Translations under genes and position numbers: made by a program
In this document: in pieces, positions 19,897 to 31,119 of the stretch
Layout: every line of letters starts with the position of its first letter
How positions within the stretch are numbered: position 1 is the stretch's first letter
Source: Picochlorum sp. 'celeri'
Taxonomy: Eukaryota > Chlorophyta > Trebouxiophyceae
Reading direction: 5' to 3'
Assembly (NCBI GenBank): GCA_010909725.1
Contig: JAACMV010000006.1
Location: 186,001-250,000 of the forward strand
Length of the DNA: 64,000 nt
Notes under the pieces: model-generated
Databases searched by the model: none
What the model saw: only the letters and a program-made list of their open reading frames with translations
What the model was told of the DNA's origin: nothing

Positions 19897-21142
19897 ATGG
19901 TACCATACAATGCACGCACATGGAATGGGTCGTGCATCCCTGTCCATGTTGCAGGGGTCTCTTCTCCCAGTCTGAGACACAGATTCAACAGTATTTCATA
20001 TACAAGTACATCATATAGCAGTAGCAGGCTTATTGTGAGGGCAGAGAAACGCCCGTCGTCGAGAAAGACTCGTCAAGTTTCGGGTAAAAGGGATTCGGGC
20101 TTCTTTGCCGATGTGGATCCAAATGGTGCGTTGCTATGCATATATCTGCATTATATAGTTCAATACTGAACAACTTCTGTGCGCAGCGACGATATATCCA
20201 GTAAAGGGAAGCTTGAAACAAGACCCAACCAAACGAGGTGGGAGGTGGGAGAGCGATTTTGTATGGAATAGCAATTGGAAGGAGGCTATGGAGTATGATG
20301 ATGCGATACGGGAGAGTAATAATGCCAGGCAGAAGAAGACTGAGGAGAAGGAGGAGTCGAGCAAGGGCAAATTGTCCTTGGTGCAGGCCAAGAAGGACTT
20401 GAATGATGTCAATGTGGATCTGTCTGATCAGCTGCGGCAGCGTAAAAGGGATGGCGATGAGAAGAACAATTCTAATGTGATCATTCAGGTAGAGAAAAAG
20501 CCTCGAAGGAGTTCGGGTGATGCAAAGATGACGCAGAGGGAGGGGCGTGCATGGCGTCGTAGTGACAGATATGCCATCAGAGGAGGATCAGGGACACGTG
20601 TAGGCGAGGAGGAAGAGAAGGAAAAGACACGAGAGATTGAGCGAGAACGATATGATCAGTTGAAGAGAGAGCTTCAGTTGTGGAGCGTGGGGCTGACTGC
20701 TGTGTGCTTTGGATGCACTGTTGCATTTTATGGAAGAGATGTGGGAGCAAGCTATGGCATTGGAGCTCTGGGAGGGCTCTTATATCTGAGATCTTTGTCT
20801 CGAAGTGTGGATTCATTTGGAGTGGGTGGCGTGGGAGGAGGCCCTCGCTTGCTGATACCAGTCATCCTTGCCTTGGGGTACAACAGGTACAACACATTGG
20901 TTGCAGAGCAGTCAGGCCTGTACCTGCAATTGCTCCCCATGCTGGCAGGATTCTTCACATACAAGGGAGCCGTCATTGCCAGACAGAGCAAGGCATTGTT
21001 CGACGAGTATACAGGCAAAACACAGCAATGGGATGATGATGATGACAATGATGACATGTCTGACCAAGACAGAGAGCAAAAGCAAGAGAGTGTTGCCAGC
21101 GTGGACAGAGCCTTCTCTCGCACCATGCTCACCAAATACTGA
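19897..21142 (+). CDS. CGL160: CGL160, chloroplast ATP synthase assembly factor (Atp1/AtpI-like)
   Basis: Two exons, 19897-20125 and 20187-21142, 394 aa. The first ~50 residues form a Ser/Arg-rich transit peptide. A conserved soluble part follows with VWNSNWKEAMEYDDAIRE. The C-terminal third is the AtpI-like membrane domain, ELQLWSVGLTAVCFGCTVAF and GIGALGGLLYLRSLSRSVDS, with four hydrophobic segments. In Arabidopsis CGL160 promotes c-ring formation and CF1-CFo joining of the thylakoid ATP synthase, and it is conserved in the green lineage. A long Lys/Glu-rich linker (~110-210) and an acidic Asp run near the C-terminus are the main departures. The start codon lies inside overlapping palindromes. 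Convergent with ARF1. Confidence 0.85.
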
Positions 21143-21262
21143 TTGATTGATAATAATATAGTAGCACAATGCATCATCATCATTATAGAATTGTGTTGAT
21201 ATTTTTAAAAAAGAAACATGTATCCTTACATACAATGCCAAACCATATGGACCAAATCCACA

Positions 21263-22513
<1,251 letters not shown>

Positions 22514-22915
22514 ATGGCATACTATTACTATTCCAGTTCGTCATACTATTGGTATGCGTGGGTGATCCTGGGGATTGGGATTATTGTCATTGTCTTCCTG
22601 TTACTATTTCTGTATGGTCGGTACAGGAAGAGGAAGCAATTGATGCAGCAACAGCAGCAGCAGATGGAAATGCCTCCTTCCATGGGGGCAGGAGGAGGAT
22701 ACCCAATGCCAGGAGGAGGGGCACCACCACCACCACCAGGAGGAGGAGGTGGGTACCCACCTCAGGGATATGATCAGTATGGACAGGCTCCTCCTCCGTA
22801 TGGGTATGCACAGCAGCAGCAATATCAGGATGATGGCATGGTGTATGGGTATCCTGTGAATGATGCTGGTGCATCGAATGCTGTTGCTGGGACCCCAGCC
22901 CAGCAGAGCAAATAG
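22514..22915 (+). CDS. Small single-pass membrane protein with Gly/Pro/Tyr/Gln-rich tail
   Basis: Intronless, 133 aa. A Tyr/Ser N-terminus precedes one strong membrane helix (WVILGIGIIVIVFLLLFLYG). A basic stop-transfer RYRKRK follows, then a poly-Gln run and a tail with PGGG, PPPPPG and GYPPQGY-like repeats, which are flexible and could bind WW or SH3-type partners. The topology is type I or III with the tail in the cytosol by the positive-inside rule. No family assigned; it resembles shisa-like adaptors only in layout. The codon-level composition is repetitive (CAG, GGA, CCA). Confidence 0.68.
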   Translation: MAYYYYSSSSYYWYAWVILGIGIIVIVFLLLFLYGRYRKRKQLMQQQQQQMEMPPSMGAGGGYPMPGGGAPPPPPGGGGGYPPQGYDQYGQAPPPYGYAQQQQYQDDGMVYGYPVNDAGASNAVAGTPAQQSK

Positions 22916-23046
22916 TCATGGAAATTTCTCTCTTTGAGTGTGGCATGGATGGGTTTACAATTCATTGTTTTTTTTCTTTGAGAAAGATACAGAGAGGTAT
23001 ATATTATAGCTAATAATAATAATAAGATACATAGATATACTGTAGT

Positions 23047-23978
23047 ATGTTGATTCGTTATTGTAATAGAGTTGGGCGATGGGCCAGTGGACATGGCGTA
23101 GCACAATGTGGCACATGGAAGAATGCGAATCGGATTCAAGGTGGTTATTTGAGGTGGGTTTATGTTGATATACGTATATCTGATATGAATAAGATGATCA
23201 TAGTGTGGTATTGTACAGGGGGCGGCACGTGTGCAGTCGGGCTGGTGGGCAGGAAGGAGGAGATTCTGTGGTTGTGTTGCAGCATTCGGTGTTGGAGCGA
23301 GAGAGGGCGTTGAAGACTGGTCGGATGGTCAAGGTGGCTCATATTTTGTTGCAGAATGAGGGTGATGTTGGACGGGTAATGGGTGATATTGCTGGGATCC
23401 GGGTGGGGGATCTCTCCAGTGTGTTTGGGGATTTGGCACGGGAGTACTCGGCATGTCCGAGTGGGAAGAATGGGGGAGAGTTGGGGTGGGTTTCTGTGGG
23501 GCAGATGGTTGGAGAGTTTGAGGATGCCTGTTTCAGATCACAGCCAGAGGAGGTGGTTCGGTGTAGGACAGAGTATGGTGATCATATTATTTGGATACAG
23601 GATGAGAAGATGCAGGGGGAGATCAAGCCAATGTCGGTGGAAGAGCTGTCAGAGTTGTTGACATGTGAGAGGACGGCGGATGGGCAGTTGGAGCTGGATA
23701 CTGTGCAGTTGATTGATGTGAGAGAGCCATCTGAGATTGACATTGCCAAGCTGCCTGGGTTTTGGAAGGTGTTTTCATTGAGTGCATTTGGAGAATGGGG
23801 TCCGAATGCCGAGTACCTGTTGGATCCTGACAAGACAACCATTGTGTTGTGTCATCATGGTATTCGAAGTGCTCAGGTTTGTCAATTTTTGCTCAAAAAG
23901 AATTTTAATGATTTACGGAATGTGACTGGGGGGATCAACGCCTACTGTAAGATTGATCCCTCGATTCCAGAATATTAG
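23047..23978 (+). CDS. Parvulin-type PPIase fused to rhodanese domain, probably plastidial
   Basis: Two exons, 23047-23153 and 23219-23978, joined in phase 2, 288 aa. The first ~70 residues are basic and low in acidic residues, as in a transit peptide. Residues ~75-165 are a parvulin/PpiC rotamase: KVAHILLQNEG, LAREYSACPSGKNGGELGW and QMVGEFEDACF, ending DHIIWIQ. Residues ~175-285 are a rhodanese domain, VQLIDVREPSEIDIAKLPGF, with active-site loop CHHGIRS, so the catalytic Cys is present. Plants have the same PpiC-rhodanese fusion in chloroplasts. Stop codon 14 nt from the stop of the convergent MutS2 gene. Confidence 0.87.
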
Positions 23979-23992
23979 AACAATCCTTTCAG

Positions 23993-26900
23993 TTATGACT
24001 GTGGTTGGAGCACTTGATCGATGCGAGCCTGCATTTGAAAAAGGCCAGCATGTAACGAGACTGTATCTTTGCTTATCTGGATGACTGTAGCATGTGCATT
24101 GATGGAGGGGACAAATACTCTGTCCCCAATTTTTGGCTCCCAATCTCCTGACGAGAGATTTTTCTTGTGTTCATCTGTGACGAGTTTGTTCCTTTGATGC
24201 GTTGATTTGTAATTCAACATCAACTCCTTTCGAGCCTGACGAACTGCATTGAAAATTTTCTGAGAACCTTTCACATCTCTGTTGGAAATCCTTTCCAGGA
24301 TTTGTCTCCTGCAGGGTACATGGAAAACAATATTACGAAATACATTCATCTCTCCATCGGTGTGGCCTTCCCTCGTAAATCCCCATGTGTATAAATTGGT
24401 CCCATGCCTCCGCCTCTGGATCTTCTTCATCCCAAATTTCAGACAAGTCTTGCTTGTTGGCACCAAGGTAATACTCCCAATCAAAACAAGACATATTCCT
24501 CCTATGTGCATCAGCTAGGATTCTATCAACCTTGGTATCAAGCCACAAATTCTGTGACGCCACAAGAATGTGTTCGGTGATATTGTCCGACGTAGCTTCA
24601 TCTTTCCACAAGGATAGCCTCTCTGCTCGGACAGCACTTGGCCATTCTGATTCTAAAAATGCCCTCTTGACCTTGACAAACATGACCTCCATTGGGTCTA
24701 TATCAGTGCCATCGTAAAATCCAGGTTGAAGTGGATTCAAGTCACCATTACAACCAACTTCGTTCAGCAATTCTCGCGATCCCTGCCAATCTATGCCCTG
24801 GTACCGAGACATGAGCGAATCCATGCTATATCCAGCATTCAGAATTGCCTCACTCATACCTTGCTCCGAATGGAAAACAACATCCGCCATTTCATCGTAG
24901 CAATTGAATATTGTATTATTTGATCGAAGGACATGTAACCCCACAGAATCGGTGGCAACTGCATAAGACTGCACATGCAGGGCTGGAAGGTGATCACCAG
25001 ATTGTCCACAACAGATTGTTGGCCCAACTAGTTTCACACGATCTGACAATTTTTCTGTGAATGCCCTGCTCCAATGATATCTATTATTCAAGTATGATGG
25101 CAGGAATGGGCCCCGCACTGATGAGTTCAACCATAGAAAGTAGGAATATGAGTCAAGGTATGCTGAATCAGACATTTCAAGAGCAGAAAACACCCATCCA
25201 ACAGTACCAATATCAAAGCACTTGTTTTCATGCTTCATCACTCTCAGATTCCTCTTATTCACACTTTTAAGCACGTCAGGTATATCATCTTCCATGTCAG
25301 ATACCTGAATCACGATGATGTAATCGCAATTGTCGTTTTCCTGAGAATTGAAATCACCAACAGAATTAGCTGCAACAAGGACAATCCTCACAACCATGTG
25401 ATTATATGACTCACCTTGATCCCCTCTTTCACAAAATACGACATATTTCTCTCATATTCTGGATCTGAATCGCTGAAAACATAAATCACGAGGGTAGGAG
25501 CCTGGGCCTTCCATGCTTCCTCTTCACCAACCTTGCTTGTCTGTGTAGACCCTCCATTCCCCCAGATCTTCAGGGCCAGTAGAACCACAATGACACTTAT
25601 AGTAAATTTATATCTATAGCCATTGGTTTGCTCGTATTCTGATCCTTTCGGCGACTTATGGAGGCTTTTCGATCTCTGTGACCTCATGGCAACAACATCG
25701 CGAGAGTGCTAGACTTCCAGCAGAGGCAGAATCTGATCCTTTAAAATCTTTCCATTGTTATTTTTATACGCTTTTTGGAGCATTGCTTTGGCGATGGGGT
25801 AGGGAGATGTTGCAAATAAGCCAATTATTTTCATTGTTCCCAGGCCAATAATGGCTCCCTCTGGGTACACATGGCCAAGGTGTACAATGAACAAGACATG
25901 TACGACGGGGACCCACGAGAGAAACACTCATCATATACAAAAAGCATTACATACCTGGAATATTGCAGCATACCCTTGGAACTCTGCCTTTTGCTCCTTA
26001 TTTGACTGATTTTGTCGGTGATATTGTCTTCTTCTTTTCTCAGGGATTCCAAGAAGGCCAGGCTGTCATTGACTTCGTGGGCGTCAGTTCCTAACAAGGT
26101 ACGAGCGTTATGGACAATGCCATGCCCCAGGTGGAGATTCTCGGCGATATTGAGTGCGCAACTTCGTCCTGGGACGCCCCAGAGCAGCTTGTAAGTGGGC
26201 TCTAGATTCACCTCATCAAATTCTACACTGACATTCTCGAATACACCCGGTTTGGAATATTTCAGGCTCGTCAGGGCACTGTGATGTGTCGTTGCAAATG
26301 TCATGCAAGATCCACCGGGTTTATCCCGCGATAAAGCATCCATGACAGCAAGACCCAGGGCAGCTCCATCAATGGCATCAGTCCCAGTACCCAGTTCATC
26401 CAATAGAACCAATGATTTACCGGTTGATTCTTTCCTGATGTTTTCAATGCGTTTCAAGTGTCCACTGAATGTTGAAAGATTGGACGATAGGCTCTGTTCG
26501 TCACCTATATCTGCAAGAATGGCATCAAAGCATGGGATGCTAATTGGTGCCTCTGCTGGGACTGGGATACCACATTTGGCCATCATACTTGCTAAACCCA
26601 CCGCTTTCAGAACCGCAGTCTTACCTCCTGTATTTGGACCTGTAATGATAATACCTTTCGTACTTTGTCGTGCAAAAACATCCACAGGAACAGGACCAGA
26701 ATACGTTTCCATGCCAGTATCTGAGCATTCCATTGATTGATGCCCAGAAGAGGGTCTTCTCCACCCAGGTAGCCTTTTTCGGCTACCTTCACCAGATGCC
26801 GTCGCCACAGCAGTAGTTTCACTCGCAGACGCTTCCTTCTCGAGAAGATACTCGGCCATTAGAAGGGGGTGCCTTAGTTTTCTAAGGAGAAGAAATTTTG

Positions 26901-28110
26901 ATTCGTCTTCTACCGAATTTTTTAGTGCTCCCTTCATTCTTCGAGGCTTCCCTGTTCTTTTGAATGAAGAAAATTTTGTCACTAAAGACCCTGAAATCCA
27001 ATTACCAAACCTATAGCGCGCATAAATGGTGTCCAACCAGACTAAAGAGGACAGATATTGCTCCAAAACAGAATCAACCATTGAAACCTGATCTGTCAGG
27101 GACCAGAAAACAGATTCCTCGGCGATTCTTAGTTCCTCTTTTGCTTGTACTAGATCGTTATTAATATTTACCGCAGCTTCAGGCTCTATAATCCAAGCTG
27201 ATCCTCCAAATTTCGAACCTACCATGACACAGCCTTTTGGTGGATCTCTACCCTTTCCAGAAACAACACAAAGACGGCCCTTATGTTCCTCAATATCTTC
27301 ACCATATTTGTTTAAAATTCCTTTCAGTCTCTTCTCCAATGTCCTTACTCTTCCCGACGCCTTGCGAACGTCGTCACTGGATCCCTCTTTTACACTGCCA
27401 GACTCATCAATCTTGGCAAAAACAGCAGATGCCACACCTGAAGGCACATCTGACGATATATCCAGAAATTCTCTCGAGATGAGACTAATGCGTTCACCTT
27501 CACCTTGTTCTTCAGCCTGGTAGACGGCTTCCCGAATTTTTCTCTGAACTTTGAGGGCTCCTCTTATAAGGGAAGCAATTGCCAGTAACCCCTCCCCATG
27601 CAACATGCCTCCACGCTTGACCCGCTGAAGACATTCTCGAGATTCAAGAGTCTGTATTCCTCCAAAATCGACATCAAGCAAGTATTCCTCTTGAAGCAAT
27701 GTGACTGCTTGCGTCTCGTTGATCTTCTTGAGAGATTCTTGTTCAGTGGTTGGAGGAGTCATATCTTCCAAGCAAGCTCTCTGTCCAAGACTTGTTTGCG
27801 CAAAACCTGATACGTACTTGCAGAGCTCAAACCATTCCAGGGCATCCAGTGTTGCCTCCTGAGGGGTTCGATGTACGATTGATGACTGAACAGCTCGCAC
27901 GCCGCTCGCTTTGAGACCATACGAAGGTGAAGAAAAAGTCAAAAATTTGCCCAGCCCCTCAGACCGGGCCATACATAGATTCTTAGAGTAATAATGTGCT
28001 TTTAATTCATTTTTTGATCTTCTCGGTCCATAATAACATGGCAGCGTGCTAGAAAGGTGCTGAGAATTGGTAATTCTCTGCTGACCACAGGTATCCACTC
28101 TCCAGGACAT
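23993..28110 (-). CDS. MUTS2: MutS2-family ATPase, interrupted by an intron carrying another gene
   Basis: Exon 1 is 25955-28110; the last exon is 23993-24308. Joining them in phase 2 across a 1646-nt intron (GTATGT donor, TACCCTGCAG acceptor) yields 823 aa. The N-terminus is basic and organelle-type. The MutS core region III-IV and the ATPase are clear: Walker A GPNTGGKTAV (~490), LVLLDELGTGTD (Walker B, ~567), and THHSALTSLKYSKPGVFENV. The second exon supplies the helical clamp end and IGDRVFVPSINAHATVIQIS, typical of the MutS2 C-terminus. No Smr nuclease domain follows, as in one plant MutS2 type. The intron contains a complete two-exon gene on the same strand. An alternative 3' end is possible: donor at 25973 to acceptor at 25861, with a stop at 25709. 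Confidence 0.85.
24333..25687 (-). CDS. Type II membrane glycosyltransferase-like protein, nested in MutS2 intron
   Basis: Two exons, 25415-25687 and 24333-25340, phase 0, 426 aa. A cytosolic basic head (MRSQRSKSLHKSPKGSE) precedes one membrane helix (FTISVIVVLLALKIW), so a Golgi type II topology is inferred. The lumenal domain has PTLVIYVFSDSDPEYERNMS, then after the intron DNCDYIIVIQ, and YSYFLWLNSSVRGPFLPSYL. It ends YEGRPHRW close to the stop. These motifs recur in uncharacterised algal and fungal glycosyltransferase-like proteins; donor and acceptor are unknown. Stop 24 nt before the MutS2 splice acceptor; start 267 nt after the MutS2 donor. It has its own intron, so it is not a retrocopy. 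Confidence 0.75.
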
Positions 28111-28474
28111 TGCCTCCTACTCTATTTCATCCATATTACAGTATAATTTTTAAAAATGATTGCGAATATGACAGTCAAATCCACATTCTTGGCCGCATCC
28201 ATCACAACAATGCTCACCACAACATGTGAACCATCAGTGGGTACCCAGTTGATATTCACCAGTGAATGGATGATCACGTTGCACTCACGATTCAAGGCAT
28301 CTGGTCCATGACTATGCTTGGCATGAGTAGGCCATGATCATGAGTAGCAGCCAAGATGAGGAAGGAAGCTTCTAAAGAAAGTTGCAGATCTGAAGTCGGT
28401 TGTACCGAATTGCACCAAATCTACAATTCGTGCTATACATGCCTCTAGTCGCCGTGCTATCGAAATATCCATGC
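28111..28474. other. MutS2 promoter region with palindromes
   Basis: Contains TGGGTACCCA (28238-28247), hairpin ATTCAC/GTGAAT with a 2-nt loop (28254-28267), and CATGATCATG (28333-28342). No gene seen. Confidence 0.5.
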
Positions 28475-29611
28475 TTATTGAGACGTTTCTTTCAATGCAA
28501 CCTTTGCCATCTGCGTAACACCTTCAAGGCTCTTATTTCCACCAATAAATCCAGACGCATGCACAAATATGCAGCCAGGAATACCAGAAAGCTCAGATAA
28601 GGCATCATCGCGAAGACCTCTCCATTCTTCTGACAGTGGCTTTCTTGAGTTGAAGCTTTCTGGGGCTACTGCCACGGCCTGGATTCTCCAGGATCCATCC
28701 TTGTCATCATTATATATGACATATTTGATCTCACCTTCAATGCCCATCTCCTTCTCCAATTCATAAATATGATTTTTCCAGGGAACAAATGTCGACAATT
28801 TCACCACCTGGCCTGATGGATCCACGGATTTTCTGTTTCTAATATCTTCTTGGACATATGATCTTGCTGGAAGCCAGGACTTGATTTGATACTGTAGACA
28901 GCCCATAAACTCTGACCCAGTCATATCCATAGCCTGTCTGAATCTCCCCATCGTCTCTGCATCCGAAAGACTTTCATACCATTGCGCATTGAGGTTGCCA
29001 ACACGAGCAGACAGGTGCGTGTTGTTGATGTATCGTGGAGGCTGAGATGACTCATATTGATTCACCCCATTATCAATGGCGTCCACAGCCTCCATAAACG
29101 ACTTGTACACCTGTAAATATACTGCTTGTATATCTTCCTCTTTTGCTGAATCACCCATCTCCTTTCTCACAATCTCCTTTCCAAAATGCTTGTAGACCAA
29201 CCCAGCACTGGAAAGTTTGGTGGAGAACCCATGACCAAATACTTCATCGAACCCCTTCTGATGATGATCATATCGATCCTTTGCGGGATCATATACCCCC
29301 CCTACATCTATGACGACATTGAGGGTATCCAGCAGCGACGGATCTCTCGATCTAACAATCTCTGCTCCAGCAAACTTTTCAGTCTGTAGCAGTAAGAAAC
29401 AACCCAGCGCCTCATCGCAATGGAATGTTCCACTATGCGTTCCGATTGTCTTCATTGATTTATGCTTTTTTATTGATGCTGCGCCCTGAATATCGTTGTT
29501 GCTGCCCCTGAGGTTGTTCGACATGCGGCGCTTCAAAGGTGACCCAGAAGGGAAGAAGAGAAGATTTGGCCCTCGTGTCCTGATCAACTTACAGAAATTG
29601 AATGGTGACAT
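28475..29611 (-). CDS. MYG1: MYG1 family exonuclease (UPF0160)
   Basis: Intronless, 378 aa. Residues ~1-50 look like a mitochondrial presequence (MSPFNFCKLIRTRG, then RRMSNNLRG). The family core begins TIGTHSGTFHCDEALG and continues with VIDVGGVYDP and DRYDHHQKGFDEVFG, the metal-binding DHH-like motifs. VDAIDNGVNQYE and PCIFVHASGFIGG-like segments follow; the last reads GCIFVHASGFIGG. MYG1 process RNA in mitochondria and nucleus in animals. The start ATG is the first in the frame. An internal Met (MKTIGTH) could give a form without the presequence. Confidence 0.93.
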   Translation of the reverse strand: MSPFNFCKLIRTRGPNLLFFPSGSPLKRRMSNNLRGSNNDIQGAASIKKHKSMKTIGTHSGTFHCDEALGCFLLLQTEKFAGAEIVRSRDPSLLDTLNVVIDVGGVYDPAKDRYDHHQKGFDEVFGHGFSTKLSSAGLVYKHFGKEIVRKEMGDSAKEEDIQAVYLQVYKSFMEAVDAIDNGVNQYESSQPPRYINNTHLSARVGNLNAQWYESLSDAETMGRFRQAMDMTGSEFMGCLQYQIKSWLPARSYVQEDIRNRKSVDPSGQVVKLSTFVPWKNHIYELEKEMGIEGEIKYVIYNDDKDGSWRIQAVAVAPESFNSRKPLSEEWRGLRDDALSELSGIPGCIFVHASGFIGGNKSLEGVTQMAKVALKETSQ

Positions 29612-30000
29612 GAAATAACTGTTTGGAAGGATGCGAGTTGGCCTACGAATAAGATGCTCTTTTGCGGAACAATTGCCTCATTGCAGATTTGCAGCTCTGA
29701 CTCAAGCAGCTTAACGTACACACATTGTTGACACTCAAGTGTGTGAATACAATAGTTCCATGCCCAAGAGTATGTTACATACAGAGAGATATGACAAAAA
29801 TATGTTGATTGAGAAAATTCTTCCGAACATACAAAACATGAAAATGTCCAACCACATGCAACTCTCCCGGACAGGTTTTTTTCATCTCAGACCTGAGTTG
29901 ATGACACAATCATGGGATCCAGATTGAATGATCACCTCACTAAAGAATTCAGCTTGGTGTAGAATCTTTAGCACTCAAATCAAGCAACACTCTCACCAGC
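29612..30000. other. Intergenic, MYG1 promoter and RBCS 3' flank
   Basis: About 390 nt. A small dyad ACACT/AGTGT lies near 29731. No gene seen. Confidence 0.35.
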
Positions 30001-30872
30001 TTAGGCGACAGAGCGCTTCTCTGGGGACTGGTGGTCCTTGGCACCGGTTGGGCGGTGGACCAAGAGGAGGGAGCACTGCACCTGCTTGACGTTGTCGAAA
30101 GCGACGAGTCTGATGTAGGCATCTGGGAAGGCCTTGGTGCAAGCCTTGATCTCGGTCACAACCTGGGCTCCATCAGTGCATCCGAACATTGGCAACTTCC
30201 ACATAGACCAGTAACGGTTATCGAAGTAGTTGCATGTAACTCCTCCAGACATACGTCCAGTGTTGGTGGACTTGACGTAGGCAGTCTCTGGGGAAGAGAA
30301 CTCCAAGCATGGGGTGTATCCATTGCGGACAATGTAGTCAACCTGCTTGATGATCTCCTCCTCGGAGAGTGGTGGGAGATAAGAGAAGGTCTCGAAGAAC
30401 TTGTTGTCAATTGGGTTCCACACCTGCATGATGAATAGTTGTTCAGGTCAGACAGGATCACCACAACGCGAGTACGCCATATCACTGCCTAGGTCAAAAC
30501 GCTCTCTCCCCGATGTGATGTTCTCGCCGCATCCGTGACGATCGCCACAATGTGTTATCCATTATAGTCAATAACTATTATTAATCACATATCCGCGCTA
30601 GATGACGACTCGAAGAGGACAAAATCGGTCATCGAGAGCGTAGTAGGAAGTTGAAGGCGGCCCTCCTTATCCATCGACTCCATGGACGCTCATGACGCCC
30701 ATTGGCCTGCTACATTCACGATCAAACAACAATAACTCACCTGGAAGGCATTGGTCTTCTTGGCAGCAACGTTAGCAGCCTTGAAGGAGACAGCCTTGGA
30801 GGCTGGCTTCATGGCAGTGGTGCGAGAAGCAACCACTGGGGCGGAGACGATAGCAGCAGCAATAGCAACCAT
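30001..30872 (-). CDS. RBCS: Ribulose bisphosphate carboxylase small subunit
   Basis: Two exons, 30741-30872 and 30001-30423, joined in phase 0, 184 aa. Exon 1 is almost exactly the transit peptide (Ala/Ser/Lys-rich, ending KKTNAFQ). The mature chain begins with [20 protein letters not shown] and has the conserved [20 protein letters not shown], then [14 protein letters not shown]. The GMSGG-like segment ([18 protein letters not shown]) is the longer betaA-betaB loop of green algae. The protein assembles with the plastid-encoded large subunit in the stroma or pyrenoid. Nuclear coding of RBCS separates the green lineage from red-lineage plastids. Only one copy occurs in this window. Confidence 0.97.
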
Positions 30873-31119
30873 TTTGATTCTTGAGGATTAAATTGATGAC
30901 AGGTGCGGGCCAAGCACAAGTTTTAGATCGATTAGTATTAAATGTGAGGGCTCTTCTAGAGTGGCAATGCCGTCTTATCCATCGGCGGTGATGACATTGT
31001 ATTCTGACTTTCTTTTCTCCAAGGATACCAGGATCGAATGTCTGCTCATTGGTTCCATTTGCTCTCATCATCAGTCGCCATCATTGCATTGGTAGAAAGA
31101 GCGAGTGTGTTGTAACGAC

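Noticed and set aside
24333..24511. Reading the MutS2 tail exon as part of the glycosyltransferase-like protein
   Set aside because: The glycosyltransferase frame ends at a typical YEGRPHRW terminus, and the tail matches MutS2 and joins in phase to the MutS2 exon.
30031..30438. 135-codon open frame antisense to RBCS exon 2
   Set aside because: It is a shadow of the highly biased RBCS codons; no signal or family resemblance.
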